DNA of 64,000 nucleotides from Chitinimonas taiwanensis DSM 18899 (GCF_900119825.1 NZ_FPKR01000002.1:62001-126000); one strand, 5' to 3'. Shown: positions 7,907 to 16,594, numbered from the stretch's first letter. Notes: generated from the sequence alone by a model not told the origin. A program made the numbers and translations.

Positions 7907-9499
7907 ATGTCGCCCATCGCACAGGAAGTCGCCCGTCGGCGCACCTTCGGCATCATTTCCCACCCGGACGCCGGTAAAACGACGCTGACCGAAAAGCTCT
8001 TGTACTTCTCGGGCGCCATTCAGATGGCGGGTACGGTCAAGGGCAAGAAGACCGGTAAGTTCGCCACCTCCGACTGGATGGAGATCGAAAAGCAGCGCGG
8101 CATCTCGGTCGCCTCCTCGGTCATGCAGTTCGACTACCGCGAGCATGTGATCAATCTGCTCGACACCCCGGGCCACCAGGACTTCTCGGAAGACACCTAC
8201 CGCGTGCTGACCGCGGTGGACAGCGCGCTGATGGTGATCGACGCGGCCAAGGGCGTGGAAGAGCAGACCATCAAGCTCTTGAATGTGTGCCGCCTGCGCG
8301 ATACACCCATCGTCACCTTCATGAACAAGTACGACCGCGAAGTGCGCGATTCGCTCGAGCTCTTGGACGAGGTGGAGAGCGTGCTGAAGATCCAGTGCGC
8401 GCCGATCACCTGGCCCATCGGCATGGGCAAGACCTTCCGCGGCGTCTACCACCTGCTCAATGACGAGATCCTGCTGTTCGCGCCGGGCGAAGACCGCAAT
8501 ATCGAGGACGTGGAAATCATCAAGGGCATCGACAACCCGCGCCTGGATGAGCTATTCCCGCTCGAGATCGAGAACACCCGCATGGAGCTGGAACTGGTGC
8601 GCGGTGCCTCGCATCCGTTCTCGCTTGAGGACTTCCTGGCCGGCAAGCAAACCCCGGTGTTCTTCGGCTCCGCCATCAATAACTTCGGCGTACGCGAGAT
8701 TCTGAACGCGCTGATCGACTGGGCGCCCGCACCGCAGCACCGCGACGCCACCGTGCGCGATGTGCAGCCGGATGAGGAGAAGTTCAGCGGCTTCGTGTTC
8801 AAGATCCAGGCCAATATGGACCCCAAGCACCGCGACCGCATCGCCTTCCTGCGCGTGTGCTCGGGCAAGTTCGAGCGCGGCATGAAGATGAAGCATCTGC
8901 GCCTCGATCGTGACGTGGCCGCCAACTCGGTGGTGACCTTCATGGCCTCCAGCCGCGAACAGGTCGAGGAAGCCTATGCAGGCGACATTATCGGCGTGCC
9001 CAACCACGGCAATATCCAGATCGGTGACAGCTTCTCCGAAGGTGAGAAGCTGGCCTTCACCGGCATCCCCTACTTCGCGCCCGAGCTGTTCCGCACCGTG
9101 CGCATCCGCAACCCGCTCAAGATCAAGCAGCTGCAAAAGGGCCTGCAGCAGCTCGGTGAGGAGGGCGCGGTACAGGTGTTCAAGCCGCTGTCGGGCGCCG
9201 ACCTGATCATCGGCGCGGTGGGCGTGCTGCAGTTCGAGGTGGTGAAGAGCCGTCTGGAGAACGAATACGGCGTGGACGCGATCTTCGAAAACGCCAGCGT
9301 GCACAGCACGCGCTGGGTCAGCTGCGAGGACGCCCGCATGCTGGCCGACTTCGAAAAGAGTCTGGTATTGAACCTGGCGCGCGATGCAGCCGACAACCTG
9401 GCCTATCTGGCGCCGAACCGGGTCAATCTGGAACTGGCGCAGGAGCGCTGGCCCAAGGTTACCTTCCACGCCACGCGCGAGCATTCGGCCAAGCTGTAA
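7907..9499 (+). CDS. prfC: Peptide chain release factor 3
   Basis: The 530-residue product matches the usual length of RF3. I start at ATG 7907 ([15 protein letters not shown]) with AAGG ten bases upstream; the longer in-frame extension starts at a GTG without support and covers the promoter. The GTPase motifs are in order: HPDAGKTT (G1), [10 protein letters not shown] (G2), DTPGHQDF (G3) and NKYDR (G4). EF-Tu-like domain II and the RF3 C-terminal domain follow. RF3 is a GTPase that recycles RF1/RF2 from the ribosome after termination. The gene is flanked by its own promoter and a strong terminator, so it is probably monocistronic. Confidence 0.97.
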   Translation: MSPIAQEVARRRTFGIISHPDAGKTTLTEKLLYFSGAIQMAGTVKGKKTGKFATSDWMEIEKQRGISVASSVMQFDYREHVINLLDTPGHQDFSEDTYRVLTAVDSALMVIDAAKGVEEQTIKLLNVCRLRDTPIVTFMNKYDREVRDSLELLDEVESVLKIQCAPITWPIGMGKTFRGVYHLLNDEILLFAPGEDRNIEDVEIIKGIDNPRLDELFPLEIENTRMELELVRGASHPFSLEDFLAGKQTPVFFGSAINNFGVREILNALIDWAPAPQHRDATVRDVQPDEEKFSGFVFKIQANMDPKHRDRIAFLRVCSGKFERGMKMKHLRLDRDVAANSVVTFMASSREQVEEAYAGDIIGVPNHGNIQIGDSFSEGEKLAFTGIPYFAPELFRTVRIRNPLKIKQLQKGLQQLGEEGAVQVFKPLSGADLIIGAVGVLQFEVVKSRLENEYGVDAIFENASVHSTRWVSCEDARMLADFEKSLVLNLARDAADNLAYLAPNRVNLELAQERWPKVTFHATREHSAKL

Positions 9500-9513
9500 G
9501 CCGAACGCCCATG

Positions 9514-9545
9514 AAAAAAGCCGCCTCTTCGCAGGCGGCTTTTTT
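9514..9545. terminator. Bidirectional intrinsic terminator between prfC and the chemoreceptor gene
   Basis: A perfect 12-bp stem (A6-GCCGCC paired with GGCGGC-T6) with an eight-base loop lies between two convergent genes. The A-run on one side and T-run on the other let it work in both directions. Confidence 0.9.
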
Positions 9546-9565
9546 CTGCCAGGGCCATGGACGCA

Positions 9566-11050
9566 CTAGGCGCGGAAGGCCTGGGTCGACTTGGCCAGCT
9601 GCTGCATGGTCTGTTCCAGCGTGGTCACGCCCTGGGCAATACCGGCGGTCGAGGTACTCGCCTCTTCCACATCGGCGCGCAGCTCGGCGATATCGGTGGC
9701 AATGGTCTGGAACTGGCTGGACTGGCGCTGCTCATTGCGCGCCACCTCGCCGATCAGCCCGGCCAGGCGCTCGGTGCCCTGGATGATGGCATCCAGGCGC
9801 TGGCCGGCTTCCGCCGCGCTCTGATTGATTTCCTCCATGCGCTGGTTGCCCTCGCGCATGGCGGCCATCGCCTCATTGGTGCCAGTCAAAATGGTGCCGA
9901 TCTTCTCCTCGATCTCGCGCGTGGCGCTGCTGGTGCGCTCGGCCAGCTTGCGCACCTCGTCGGCCACCACGGCGAAACCCCGCCCCTGCTCGCCTGCACG
10001 CGCCGCTTCAATCGCAGCATTCAGGGCCAAGAGGTTGGTCTGGTCGGCAATCGCGCGGATCACCTGCACGATATTGCCGATCTCGTCGCTACGCCGCCCC
10101 AGCTCCTCAATGCGCTCGGCCGAGCGACTGACCACTTCGGCGGTCTTGCCGATATTGCCCAGCGTGCGCCCCATGGCTGCACCGCCTTCGCCGGCCAGCT
10201 GGCCGGCTTGCTCGGCTTCGCGCGCGGCCCGTTCGGACTGCTCGGCGCTCTGCACGGTGAGCGCGGCAATCTCGTCCACGATGCGCGCCATCTCGCCCGT
10301 TTCCTTGGCCTGGTGGCGCATGGTGCGGTTGATGGTATTGGTGCGTTCGCTGATCTGCGCGGTCTCGCTCGAGGCCGTGCCGATCGCGCCGGTCACCTCG
10401 CTCAGCATCTGCTGCATGGCCGCGCGGCCCTGCTCGGCCTGCAGGCGCGCCTGCTCGGTCTTTTCGAAGCTCTTGATCTTGCCGTACTCGAACATCATGG
10501 CCAGCGCGAAGATCACGATGGTCAGGCCCATCAGCGAGCGGAACTGCAGCTGCGGATGCAGCTCCGGCCCCAGGGGGCTGACCGGCAGCGGCCAGCCGGC
10601 CTTGTGAGCGATGAAGAACAGCACGATGCCGATCAAGGCCGCCGCGCTCCAGAACATGCCGCTCTTCTTGCCACCAACGAACATCGAGGCGGTGGGTACC
10701 AGCAGGAACCAGGGCGCCGAGGAGGATTCAATGCCGCCGTTGACCAGGCACATCCACACCACCATGCAGAAGAACACCCCGATGGCCGCCTCGCGCGCCA
10801 GGATCAAGAGGCCGGTCAGCTTGAGCAGCAAGGCCGTGCCCAGCATGCCCGCGCCGGAAATCAAAATGCCCCAGGCCATGGCCGTGTGGCCAAGCTTGAA
10901 GTAATTGATGGCGAAGATGGGCACCGCAATCGCCGCCAACACGGCCGCGCCGACCACATTGCGGGCGCGGCTCAGGTCGAGCGGGTTGTGGCGGATGCTA
11001 TCGGGGATGAACCAGTCGATCAGGCGACTGAAAGCGAGTCCAATGGACAT
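9566..11050 (-). CDS. Methyl-accepting chemotaxis protein without periplasmic sensor domain
   Basis: The first 190 residues of this 494-residue protein contain about six hydrophobic segments joined by short loops, with no room for a periplasmic ligand-binding domain. The rest is a long cytoplasmic coiled coil with a canonical MCP signalling tip ([20 protein letters not shown], then [15 protein letters not shown] at about 338-375), which contacts CheA and CheW. No clear HAMP domain is seen between the membrane part and the coiled coil. The receptor probably senses within the membrane or in the cytoplasm. No che genes are nearby. Ligand unknown. Confidence 0.92.
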   Translation of the reverse strand: MSIGLAFSRLIDWFIPDSIRHNPLDLSRARNVVGAAVLAAIAVPIFAINYFKLGHTAMAWGILISGAGMLGTALLLKLTGLLILAREAAIGVFFCMVVWMCLVNGGIESSSAPWFLLVPTASMFVGGKKSGMFWSAAALIGIVLFFIAHKAGWPLPVSPLGPELHPQLQFRSLMGLTIVIFALAMMFEYGKIKSFEKTEQARLQAEQGRAAMQQMLSEVTGAIGTASSETAQISERTNTINRTMRHQAKETGEMARIVDEIAALTVQSAEQSERAAREAEQAGQLAGEGGAAMGRTLGNIGKTAEVVSRSAERIEELGRRSDEIGNIVQVIRAIADQTNLLALNAAIEAARAGEQGRGFAVVADEVRKLAERTSSATREIEEKIGTILTGTNEAMAAMREGNQRMEEINQSAAEAGQRLDAIIQGTERLAGLIGEVARNEQRQSSQFQTIATDIAELRADVEEASTSTAGIAQGVTTLEQTMQQLAKSTQAFRA

Positions 11051-11184
11051 GGGGTGCTGTCTCCGGGAGTTGGGTGCCGCTGCAGCGGTCTAGTCGGCAT
11101 ATTAAAGCAAGCGCTCGAATTTTTGATATCAGACTTCACTTCTATACAAGGCGCATCGTCCGGGCCAAGCCTGAGCGATGCCCG

Positions 11185-11190
11185 TATAAT
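11185..11190 (+). promoter_or_regulatory. Perfect -10 hexamer upstream of the 11225 gene
   Basis: A consensus TATAAT lies 34 bp before the start codon of the conserved hypothetical gene, in the divergent gap with the chemoreceptor gene. No good -35 is seen at 16-18 bp. Confidence 0.5.
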
Positions 11191-11224
11191 CTCGGCTTTG
11201 CCGCCAGCCACATCACTATAAGCC

Positions 11225-12331
11225 ATGCAAGCGAACGCCTCCCTGCCCGATCCCCGCCCCTTTAGCGGCACTGCCACCCACCCCCTGCACCAGCTGGCCG
11301 ACGCGCTGCTGGGCGAGCGCAACCTCGGCCACTTGGTGGCCAAGGAAGCCGCGCTGGATGCCGAAATCAAGCGCCTGCTGAGCCAGAGCGACGACGCCGA
11401 GCTGCTGAATGCGCTGGCCAGCGCGCCCAGCCCGGCCAGCCAGCGCGTGCTGAACGAACGCCTGCGCGTGAACGTGGCGCAAGCCGGTGCCGACCAGGCC
11501 CAGCAGGCGGTGATCTTTGCCCTGCCGCTGGTGCTGGTGGCCGGCGTGCGCGGCAAGCATGTGATTGCTGGCAAGCTGCCCGATGTCGACGCCGTGCGCG
11601 CCCTGCTGCAACAACACGGCGTGATTGCCGCCGATGCCGATGTCCAGCTGTCGGCCAAGCTGCTCGACCGCGACCAGCTCTTGGCCATCCAGCCCAGCCA
11701 GCTGGCGCGCTGGCGCGATGCGCTGCAATACGCGTCGGGCGGCCTGCCGCACGACTTCAAGGAAAGCCCGGTCCAGGTGGATGGCGACGGCGTGTTCCTG
11801 CGCTTTCTGGTCGGCGTGGCGATGCAGAAGAAGGATGCCGCGCCGGCCGTGCAGCTGAATATCGCCCCCGGCCCCTGGGCGATGGCGCTGACCAAGCTCT
11901 TGGGCGAGCAGCTCAAGCATGATGCGATGACCCTGTTCCCGCTGCCGCGCGCACCGCAAACCTGGCTGGCCGCACTCGATGACGGCCGCGTGGCCCAGCA
12001 GGAAATCCGCTTCCAGGTGTTTGCCAGCAATACCCTGCGCAAGCTGCGCGAAGCGGGCGAAACCCCGGTGGCCGTGCTGTCCTGCCACGAGGGCGCCGAG
12101 CTGCGCGTGACGCTGGGCGCCGAAAAGAACGGTGAGGAATGGGCCGGCTTCATCTGGCCGCTCGGCCAGCTCGACCGCGTCGAAGCGATCCAGCAGATGA
12201 TGGTCGACCTCTTGCGCGAATGCCATCACGACGACATCCGCGTGCTGGGCGAGGTGCTGCCACAGATCAAGGACAACCTGCCCTACTTCCCGCTGCCCAC
12301 CGAACTGCCGGCCAGCGCCACCCGCCACTAA
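11225..12331 (+). CDS. Conserved hypothetical protein
   Basis: I do not recognise a family in this 368-residue soluble protein. It has no signal peptide or membrane segment. The N-terminal third is Ala/Leu-rich and helical; the middle contains alternating hydrophobic strands (FALPLVLVAGVRGKHVIAGK; VFLRFLVGVAMQ). The C-terminal half is well ordered in composition, with PLPRAPQTWLAAL and EWAGFIWPLGQLDRVE as distinctive stretches. Codon use and GC match the core genome. It heads a probable operon with a [2Fe-2S] ferredoxin-like protein, a hydrolase and a membrane permease-like protein. No function is proposed. Confidence 0.75.
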   Translation: MQANASLPDPRPFSGTATHPLHQLADALLGERNLGHLVAKEAALDAEIKRLLSQSDDAELLNALASAPSPASQRVLNERLRVNVAQAGADQAQQAVIFALPLVLVAGVRGKHVIAGKLPDVDAVRALLQQHGVIAADADVQLSAKLLDRDQLLAIQPSQLARWRDALQYASGGLPHDFKESPVQVDGDGVFLRFLVGVAMQKKDAAPAVQLNIAPGPWAMALTKLLGEQLKHDAMTLFPLPRAPQTWLAALDDGRVAQQEIRFQVFASNTLRKLREAGETPVAVLSCHEGAELRVTLGAEKNGEEWAGFIWPLGQLDRVEAIQQMMVDLLRECHHDDIRVLGEVLPQIKDNLPYFPLPTELPASATRH

Positions 12332-12338
12332 ACCGCGC

Positions 12339-12359
12339 GGCCGCCCAGTGCGGGCGGCC
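12339..12359 (+). other. Intercistronic GC hairpin
   Basis: GGCCGCCC (12339-12346) pairs with GGGCGGCC (12352-12359) over a five-base loop between the hypothetical gene and the ferredoxin gene. No T-run follows, so it is more likely an mRNA-stabilising or attenuating hairpin than a terminator. Confidence 0.5.
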
Positions 12360-12387
12360 CGGCTGTCTATCCGAATCCGAGGCTGTG

Positions 12388-12696
12388 ATGAGCTACTTCA
12401 AACACCATGTGTTCTTCTGCACCAACCAGCGCCCGAATGGCGAGAGCTGCTGCAATGACTTCGGCGCCAGCGAGATGCACAGCTACGCCAAGAACCGGGT
12501 CAAGGAACTGGGCCTGGCCGGCGAAGGCAAGGTACGCACCAATAAGGCCGGCTGCCTGGACCGCTGTGCGCAAGGCCCGGTGATGGTGGTCTACCCCGAT
12601 AACGTCTGGTACCAGTATGTGGACAAGGAAGACGTCGAGGAGATCATTCAGGAGCACCTCGTCAAGGGCAAGATCGTGGACAGGCTAAAGATCTGA
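12388..12696 (+). CDS. Thioredoxin-like [2Fe-2S] ferredoxin
   Basis: This 102-residue protein starts at ATG 12388 (MSYFKHHVFF). The cysteine pattern fits the thioredoxin-like ferredoxin family: C11, C21/C22, C56 and C60, with NKAGCLDRCAQGP surrounding the last two and VVYPDNVWY after them. In that family four Cys hold one [2Fe-2S] cluster on a thioredoxin fold; the same fold occurs in NuoE. The physiological partner is unknown. It is only 4 bp upstream of the hydrolase gene, so the two are co-transcribed and probably translationally linked. Confidence 0.88.
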   Translation: MSYFKHHVFFCTNQRPNGESCCNDFGASEMHSYAKNRVKELGLAGEGKVRTNKAGCLDRCAQGPVMVVYPDNVWYQYVDKEDVEEIIQEHLVKGKIVDRLKI

Positions 12697-12700
12697 CGCC

Positions 12701-13324
12701 ATGAAAGCCCCGCAATTCGAAGCCCGCATGCTGGCCGGCCCGGTGGGCCAGCTCGACACCCTGGTACTGGACAGCGCCCTGGATGGCCCGGCGCGCGGCA
12801 TCGCGCTGGTCGCCCACCCCAACCCTACCCAGGGCGGCACCAATACCAACAAGATCGTCCATACCCTGGCCAAGCTCTTGTCGCGGCGTGGTTATGTGGC
12901 CTACTGCCCGAATCTGCGCGGCGTGGGCAAGAGCGAAGGCGTGCACGACTTCGGCCATGCCGAGGTCGATGATATGGCCGCCGTGCTGGCCGTGGCCCAG
13001 GCCGAACACCCGGGCCTGCCGCTGATCCTGGCTGGCTTTTCCTTCGGCACCTATGTGCAGAGCCAGCTGTGCGCACGGCTGGGCGAAGCCGCCGTACAGG
13101 CACTGATCCTGATCGGCCCGGCTACCTCGCGCTGGCAGCTGCCCGCCGTGCCCGCCCACACCATCGTCGTGCATGGCGAACAGGATGAAGTGGTAGCGCT
13201 GCAGAGCGTATTCGACTGGGCGCGCCCGCAAAGCCTGCCGGTTACCGTGCTGCCCGGCGCCGGGCATTTCTTCCACGGCAAGCTCACCCAGCTGGCGGAC
13301 ATCGTCAACCGCGCCCTGGGCTAA
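12701..13324 (+). CDS. Alpha/beta hydrolase
   Basis: The 207-residue protein is a minimal alpha/beta-hydrolase: a HPNPTQGG oxyanion-region motif, NLRGVGKSEG before the nucleophile, the nucleophile elbow GFSFGT, an acid-bearing HGEQDEVV and the catalytic histidine in GAGHFFHG. All three triad members are visible. The short length and NLRGVGKS stretch resemble the YihY/dienelactone-like esterases of proteobacteria, but the substrate cannot be read from sequence. No signal peptide is present, so it is cytoplasmic. It lies between the ferredoxin gene and the permease-like gene on the same strand with short gaps. Confidence 0.88.
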   Translation: MKAPQFEARMLAGPVGQLDTLVLDSALDGPARGIALVAHPNPTQGGTNTNKIVHTLAKLLSRRGYVAYCPNLRGVGKSEGVHDFGHAEVDDMAAVLAVAQAEHPGLPLILAGFSFGTYVQSQLCARLGEAAVQALILIGPATSRWQLPAVPAHTIVVHGEQDEVVALQSVFDWARPQSLPVTVLPGAGHFFHGKLTQLADIVNRALG

Positions 13325-13336
13325 GGCAGCCCGAGC

Positions 13337-13996
13337 ATGAATCTGCGCGCCGAAGGCTTTCCCACCGAGTTGATGCTGCTGGGCAATGCGCTGGCGCTGG
13401 GCCTGCTGGTCTGGCGCGCGCGCAAGGTGGCCTGGCTTAGCCTGAGCCAGGCCCAGCTCACTGGCTGGCTGGGTGCCAGCACGCTGATCGCGGTGATCTG
13501 GCAGCTGAAAACCGGCATCCAACCGGGCCTGAGCTTCCATCTGCTCGGCGCCTCGGTGCTGACCCTGGTGTGCGGGCGCGACAAGGCCCTGGTCGGCATG
13601 GCCGGCGTGGTACTGGCCAATTGCGCGAATGGCAGCGCCGACTGGCTGGCCGCCGGCTGGAGCTGGCTGCTCGGCCCCCTGGTCGGCATCCTGCTGGCCG
13701 ACCGCCTGCTGCGCCTGAGCGAGCAACGCCTGCCCGCCAACTACTTCGCCTTCTTCTTCGCCAACGGCTTCTTTGGCGCCGCACTCAGCTTCATCGCCGC
13801 CGCCCTATGCCTGCTCGGCTTCCACGCCCTGGCCGGCCGCTATGCGCCCGGCTATCTGCTGGAAGAGGTACTGCCCTACTACCTGCTATTCGCCTGGTCC
13901 GAAGCCTTCAGCAGCGGCCTGATCATGGCCATGCTCATCATCTATCGCCCGCAATGGGTGGAAAGCTTCGACGACCGGCGTTATTTGAGCCAATAG
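13337..13996 (+). CDS. CbiM-like energy-coupling factor permease family membrane protein
   Basis: This 219-residue integral membrane protein has about six hydrophobic segments and resembles the S-component-like CbiM/NikM permease family used in metal or vitamin uptake by ECF transporters. The C-terminus reads GLIMAMLIIYRPQWVESFDD. No ATPase or T-component gene is adjacent, so substrate and partners are unknown. The last 22 codons and about 10 bp beyond the stop are repeated twice downstream (15725 and 17198). This intact copy sits directly beside an accessory island, so the 3' end of this gene appears to be a recombination target. Confidence 0.75.
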   Translation: MNLRAEGFPTELMLLGNALALGLLVWRARKVAWLSLSQAQLTGWLGASTLIAVIWQLKTGIQPGLSFHLLGASVLTLVCGRDKALVGMAGVVLANCANGSADWLAAGWSWLLGPLVGILLADRLLRLSEQRLPANYFAFFFANGFFGAALSFIAAALCLLGFHALAGRYAPGYLLEEVLPYYLLFAWSEAFSSGLIMAMLIIYRPQWVESFDDRRYLSQ

Positions 13997-14008
13997 ACTG
14001 GCGGTTAT
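13925..14008 (+). repeat. 3' end of the permease gene, repeat copy 1 (intact gene)
   Basis: ATGGCC followed by 22 codons to the TAG, plus about 10 bp beyond it (CTGGCGG), recur at 15725-15806 and 17198-17279. This copy is the real gene end. The repeats are direct, and each lies at the left border of a cluster of minus-strand accessory genes. Confidence 0.9.
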
Positions 14009-14024
14009 CCGGTCGATGAGCGCA

Positions 14025-14031
14025 GTTAGGC
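14025..14031 (-). other. Cassette R'' core (attC half) after the first island gene
   Basis: GTTAGGC on the plus strand is GCCTAAC in the direction of the cassette genes and directly follows the stop of the 14032 gene, where R'' should sit. The rest of the attC is not recognisable before the permease gene end, so this site appears truncated. Confidence 0.5.
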
Positions 14032-14610
14032 CTAAGGCTGAAGTTCGCGGAGCTTCTTCAGCAGCGCCTCGTTGGACTCAACACCGTAGTCTTGGCGAGC
14101 CATATAAAGTACTTCAGTTACGCTTGGCGAATTAAAAAGCGACACTGAGTACGCAGGCAATTCATAAAAGTAGCCTTCCAACATCAAGCGATGAAGGAGG
14201 TCTTCATTGTCTGACAAGTACTTAGATCGCCTAACACCGCTGATCTGCCCTGTGTACCCGGGATACACAAACCAAACAGGCGTCAGCCCCTCGCAAGCTA
14301 AGGCGCTAATCCGATCACTCTCATGCTTGAGCAGCGCAATACGGCCCATGCTATCCGTCTCCCCCTGAGCCAGCAGCATTTCCTCGTCGACATATGCGAG
14401 ACCCTCCGGCTTTTCGCCAACCGCAATTTTCCAAGGGCTAGAGGCCAAAGGGTGCCCATGCGGACCCGGTGCATCTGCGAGTCTGAGGGGGATATTGGCC
14501 GTGCATGGTGGCGGCTCCTGCGCCACAGGCGCCAGTTGGCAAGATGAGCAGAGGGCTCCGACGACGAGAGTCATCCATGCGAGTGCCGAACGCCATCGTT
14601 GATTTTGCAT
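14032..14610 (-). CDS. Putative lipoprotein, cassette gene
   Basis: This 192-residue protein has a signal peptide ending in the lipobox-like LCSSC, so it is probably lipid-anchored. The rest is soluble with no family I recognise; SGVRRSKYLSDNEDLLHRL and ALLKKLRELQP mark a helical C-terminus. Its 5' side is bounded by the core GTTAGAC of the neighbouring attC and its 3' side by an R'' core, as expected for an integron cassette. Base composition is lower in GC than the flanking core genes. Confidence 0.65.
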   Translation of the reverse strand: MQNQRWRSALAWMTLVVGALCSSCQLAPVAQEPPPCTANIPLRLADAPGPHGHPLASSPWKIAVGEKPEGLAYVDEEMLLAQGETDSMGRIALLKHESDRISALACEGLTPVWFVYPGYTGQISGVRRSKYLSDNEDLLHRLMLEGYFYELPAYSVSLFNSPSVTEVLYMARQDYGVESNEALLKKLRELQP

Positions 14611-14629
14611 ATGTGGGATTCCTTGGTGG

Positions 14630-14721
14630 GTCTAACGTGGAGCTAGCCGGCTGCTGGAGCCGAGGGCGAAGGAAACCGAACTGCACAGCAGTGTGATGTC
14701 CGGTTAACGGCACTGTTGGGC
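14630..14721 (-). repeat. attC site (92 bp) of the 14723 cassette
   Basis: Read on the minus strand, the site runs from R'' GCCCAAC (14721-14715) to R' GTTAGAC (14636-14630). R' fits the GTTRRRY rule. Between them the L''/L' arms are partly complementary (CCGGTTAACGG against GCTAGCCGG). The first bases of the same cassette, TTGGGC at 15145-15140, are the exact complement of R'', which is the relation expected when a free cassette circularises. This is the best-supported attC here. Confidence 0.75.
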
Positions 14722-14722
14722 G

Positions 14723-15130
14723 TCATTTTGCTGACTGCCCGACATACGCAAAGAGTTGTCCAAGCGTCATGTCTTGGCGCCAGATGTGGCTGAGATCAAC
14801 GCCGTACGTCTTTTGGACTTCATCACACAAGGTTTCGAACTCCATAGCGTCTGCCTGCCAGGTGTGTGGATACAGAGCACGATATATGTCTAGCAGCTGG
14901 TCGTGCGGGCTGAACTTCAGTTTTTCGTTGTCGCTGAAAGCAAAGGCATGGGTAAAACACGCAAGGAACCGGCGAATTTCGGTCTTCGTTGCGCCTGGAA
15001 AGGCGTGGCGCCAGCTTTTGCCTTGGCAGACGCGAGAGCGGTACGGCGATGGCAAGTTTCCACCACTGAGCAATGCCCACACAAATATGAGCGCGACGGC
15101 GGCGATGACTACTGCAGTTGTGATGCTCAT
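14723..15130 (-). CDS. Small membrane-anchored hypothetical protein, cassette gene
   Basis: I start at ATG 15130 (MSITTAVVI) rather than the in-frame TTG just upstream. The 135-residue product has one N-terminal membrane segment (about residues 3-25) and a soluble remainder with four Cys-poor helical stretches; FLACFTHAFAFSDNEKLKF and IYRALYPHTWQADAMEFE are distinctive. I do not recognise the family. No Shine-Dalgarno sequence is visible before the start, which is common for cassette genes whose 5' end sits at the recombination site. The gene lies exactly between a cassette start (TTGGGC) and its matching attC. Confidence 0.65.
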   Translation of the reverse strand: MSITTAVVIAAVALIFVWALLSGGNLPSPYRSRVCQGKSWRHAFPGATKTEIRRFLACFTHAFAFSDNEKLKFSPHDQLLDIYRALYPHTWQADAMEFETLCDEVQKTYGVDLSHIWRQDMTLGQLFAYVGQSAK

Positions 15131-15139
15131 GCTTGTGAC

Positions 15140-15181
15140 GCCCAAGGAGCAAAGTGAGCGAGCTTGTGCGTCGGCTTAGCC
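15140..15181 (-). other. Degenerate attC-like site after the 15186 gene
   Basis: On the minus strand, GGCTAAGCCGACGC follows the gene stop and resembles the R''/L'' side of an attC, and CTTGGGC ends it at the start of the next cassette. The first base of R' is C instead of G and the site is only about 42 bp, so it may be decayed. Confidence 0.35.
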
Positions 15182-15185
15182 GTTC

Positions 15186-15608
15186 TTAAGGTTGCCACGA
15201 GAAACCCTCCCCAAGATTGGCTGCGATGGCGACATAAGCGGAACCGCACTGATAGAAGGTATGGCGATACGTAGACAGATGCCTAGCCGGCACATCAGAT
15301 GGCCACCAGTTGCGTGAAAAAGGTGCGGATGGTGAAGCAAACGGAGAAATGCGAGAGCAATTCACGGGCAGAGAGACCTGTGAATGCACAGGAAATGAGA
15401 ACCGCACCATAGAACGGTTGGTGTCAAGGTCGTGTACCTCGGTAATCGCGGTGGCAGTGGTTGGGAGCCAAGCAGGAATCCAACCTCTTGATATGGCACC
15501 AGTAGCTCGCGCCGGAGAGAAAGAAGCGTAGCTATTTTCCTGGTGCTCCGAGCATGCAACTAGCGGCCAAAGAATAAGAGCGAAGATGAAGGTGCGCACG
15601 GTGTCCAT
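15186..15608 (-). CDS. Putative lipoprotein, cassette gene
   Basis: The 140-residue product has a signal peptide ending in the lipobox LVAC. After it, AISRGWIPAWLPTTATAITE and VHDLDTNRSMVRFSFP resemble a short lipoprotein family often met as isolated hypothetical genes; I cannot name a function. Only 10 bp separate its start codon from the outer end of an IS110-family left end, so any native promoter or ribosome-binding site has been replaced by IS sequence. GTCAGCC at that boundary resembles a cassette core (GTTRRRY with one mismatch). Confidence 0.65.
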   Translation of the reverse strand: MDTVRTFIFALILWPLVACSEHQENSYASFSPARATGAISRGWIPAWLPTTATAITEVHDLDTNRSMVRFSFPVHSQVSLPVNCSRISPFASPSAPFSRNWWPSDVPARHLSTYRHTFYQCGSAYVAIAANLGEGFSWQP

Positions 15609-15618
15609 TCAACGGCTG

Positions 15619-15724
15619 ACGAATAAAAGGGACTTCCCCGTCCCGGGTGAGCGGCGAAGCCGCAAAGGCACCGCAGTGCCATGATGGCGCTTCCACCGGT
15701 CATCGCCAATCGGAAGGGAAATCC
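15619..15724 (+). mobile_element. IS110-family left end, transposase missing (copy 2)
   Basis: This 106-bp noncoding segment is about 90% identical to the region upstream of the truncated IS110 transposase at 38204-38386. It begins ACGAATAAAAGGG directly against a cassette core and ends where the transposase ATG should be; here that triplet is ATA. One base of the GGGG before the start is deleted. Two short hairpins, GCGGC-GAA-GCCGC and GGCAC-CGCA-GTGCC, are preserved. No transposase coding sequence follows; permease-gene sequence does. Confidence 0.75.
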
Positions 15725-15806
15725 ATAGCAATGCTCATCGTCTACCGCCCGCAATGGGTGGAAAGCTTCGACGACCAACGCTATTTGAGCCAGTAGGCTG
15801 GTGGGG
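15725..15806 (+). repeat. 3' end of the permease gene, repeat copy 2
   Basis: The segment matches the last 22 codons of the 13337 gene and about 10 bp after the stop. Differences are mostly silent (TAT/TAC, CGT/CGC, CAA/CAG), plus one Ile/Val and one Arg/Gln change. It therefore derives from a functional homologue that diverged under selection, not from neutral decay of the local gene. Confidence 0.85.
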
Positions 15807-15945
15807 CACCAGCCGCAGACAGTGGTCCGCTATCTCAGATTGCACCGCTTGAACTGCCCTGAAGGCTTGGGTACGGGCCACAGAGAATGAATTGCACAAA
15901 TCGATTCAATAAAGGCAGCTGGTGTATCGCCACGCGGGCAACCCT
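15807..15945. other. Noncoding stretch between repeat copy 2 and the DUF3617-like gene
   Basis: With the IS left end and permease repeat, this completes a 337-bp gap without a gene. I see no ORF with a ribosome-binding site, no attC and no terminator in it. Confidence 0.5.
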
Positions 15946-16362
15946 TTATTGGCAATCACCTACGCGCCGGGCATCGAATTGATAGGCCATCTCAATCCTC
16001 CCCATCTTGAGAAAAGCGTCACCGCTGAAATGCGCATCGCCCCACATGATCGAACCAACCGTCGTTCGGGTAACAAATTGTGTCTTACACTCAGTGCGCC
16101 ACTCAGCCTTTCTATTAGCCACTGACAGAATTTCAGCAACACAGTTTTTTTGCATCAATTTATCTTCCATCTTCAGTAAAAGCGTAGGAAGGTCTTTTAC
16201 ATCTGCATCGCTATAGCAAGCCTCAGTCTTGATAGGTTTGTCAGCTATACCAGAAGTAATCTCATACATTCCCGGCAGCACAATCTGACCTTCTGCTGCA
16301 AGCACGATGCTAGAAATAGAACACAGCAAGCAGGCAGCGATAGCTACAAACATCTTATTCAT
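15946..16362 (-). CDS. DUF3617-like secreted protein, cassette gene
   Basis: This 138-residue protein starts MNKMFVAIAACLL and has a clear signal peptide cleaved near LAAEG. The mature part begins LPGMYEITSG and contains paired Cys (EACYSDADV; KNCVAEI; TECKTQF; GDCQ), a layout resembling the DUF3617 periplasmic family, whose function is unknown. GC is visibly lower than in the core genome. The gene is preceded by about 230 bp of noncoding sequence with hairpins and lies in the same orientation as the other cassettes. Confidence 0.65.
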   Translation of the reverse strand: MNKMFVAIAACLLCSISSIVLAAEGQIVLPGMYEITSGIADKPIKTEACYSDADVKDLPTLLLKMEDKLMQKNCVAEILSVANRKAEWRTECKTQFVTRTTVGSIMWGDAHFSGDAFLKMGRIEMAYQFDARRVGDCQ

Positions 16363-16594
16363 TACAACCCCAAATGAAATGATTTAATGGAAAGAAGAGC
16401 AAGAAGTATATCAAGGTATACGCTGGCAGCGGCATAGCATGGTAATCCGGCTTAGCCGCAGGCCTAACCCGCAAAAATGGCTTACATAACACGAGCCGAT
16501 TCAGCACAGATAGGCGGTATTTCCGCGCGGGCTGATGAAGCCAACCCGCCCTACATGGCTGTTACGGTACGCAGGAGTTCAGGCATAAATTGGC
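16363..16594. other. Noncoding leader of the DUF3617-like cassette with a palindromic repeat-like element
   Basis: There is no gene here. TAGGCGG (16511-16517) and CCGCCCTA (16548-16552 region) bracket a GC-rich segment in which GGGCT-GATGA-AGCC can also fold. On the minus strand it reads as a GTAGGGCGGGTTGGC-type element, a form often dispersed between genes in betaproteobacteria. GCCTAAC (16462) and ACATAAC (16484) resemble cassette cores but have no partner arms. Confidence 0.4.
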
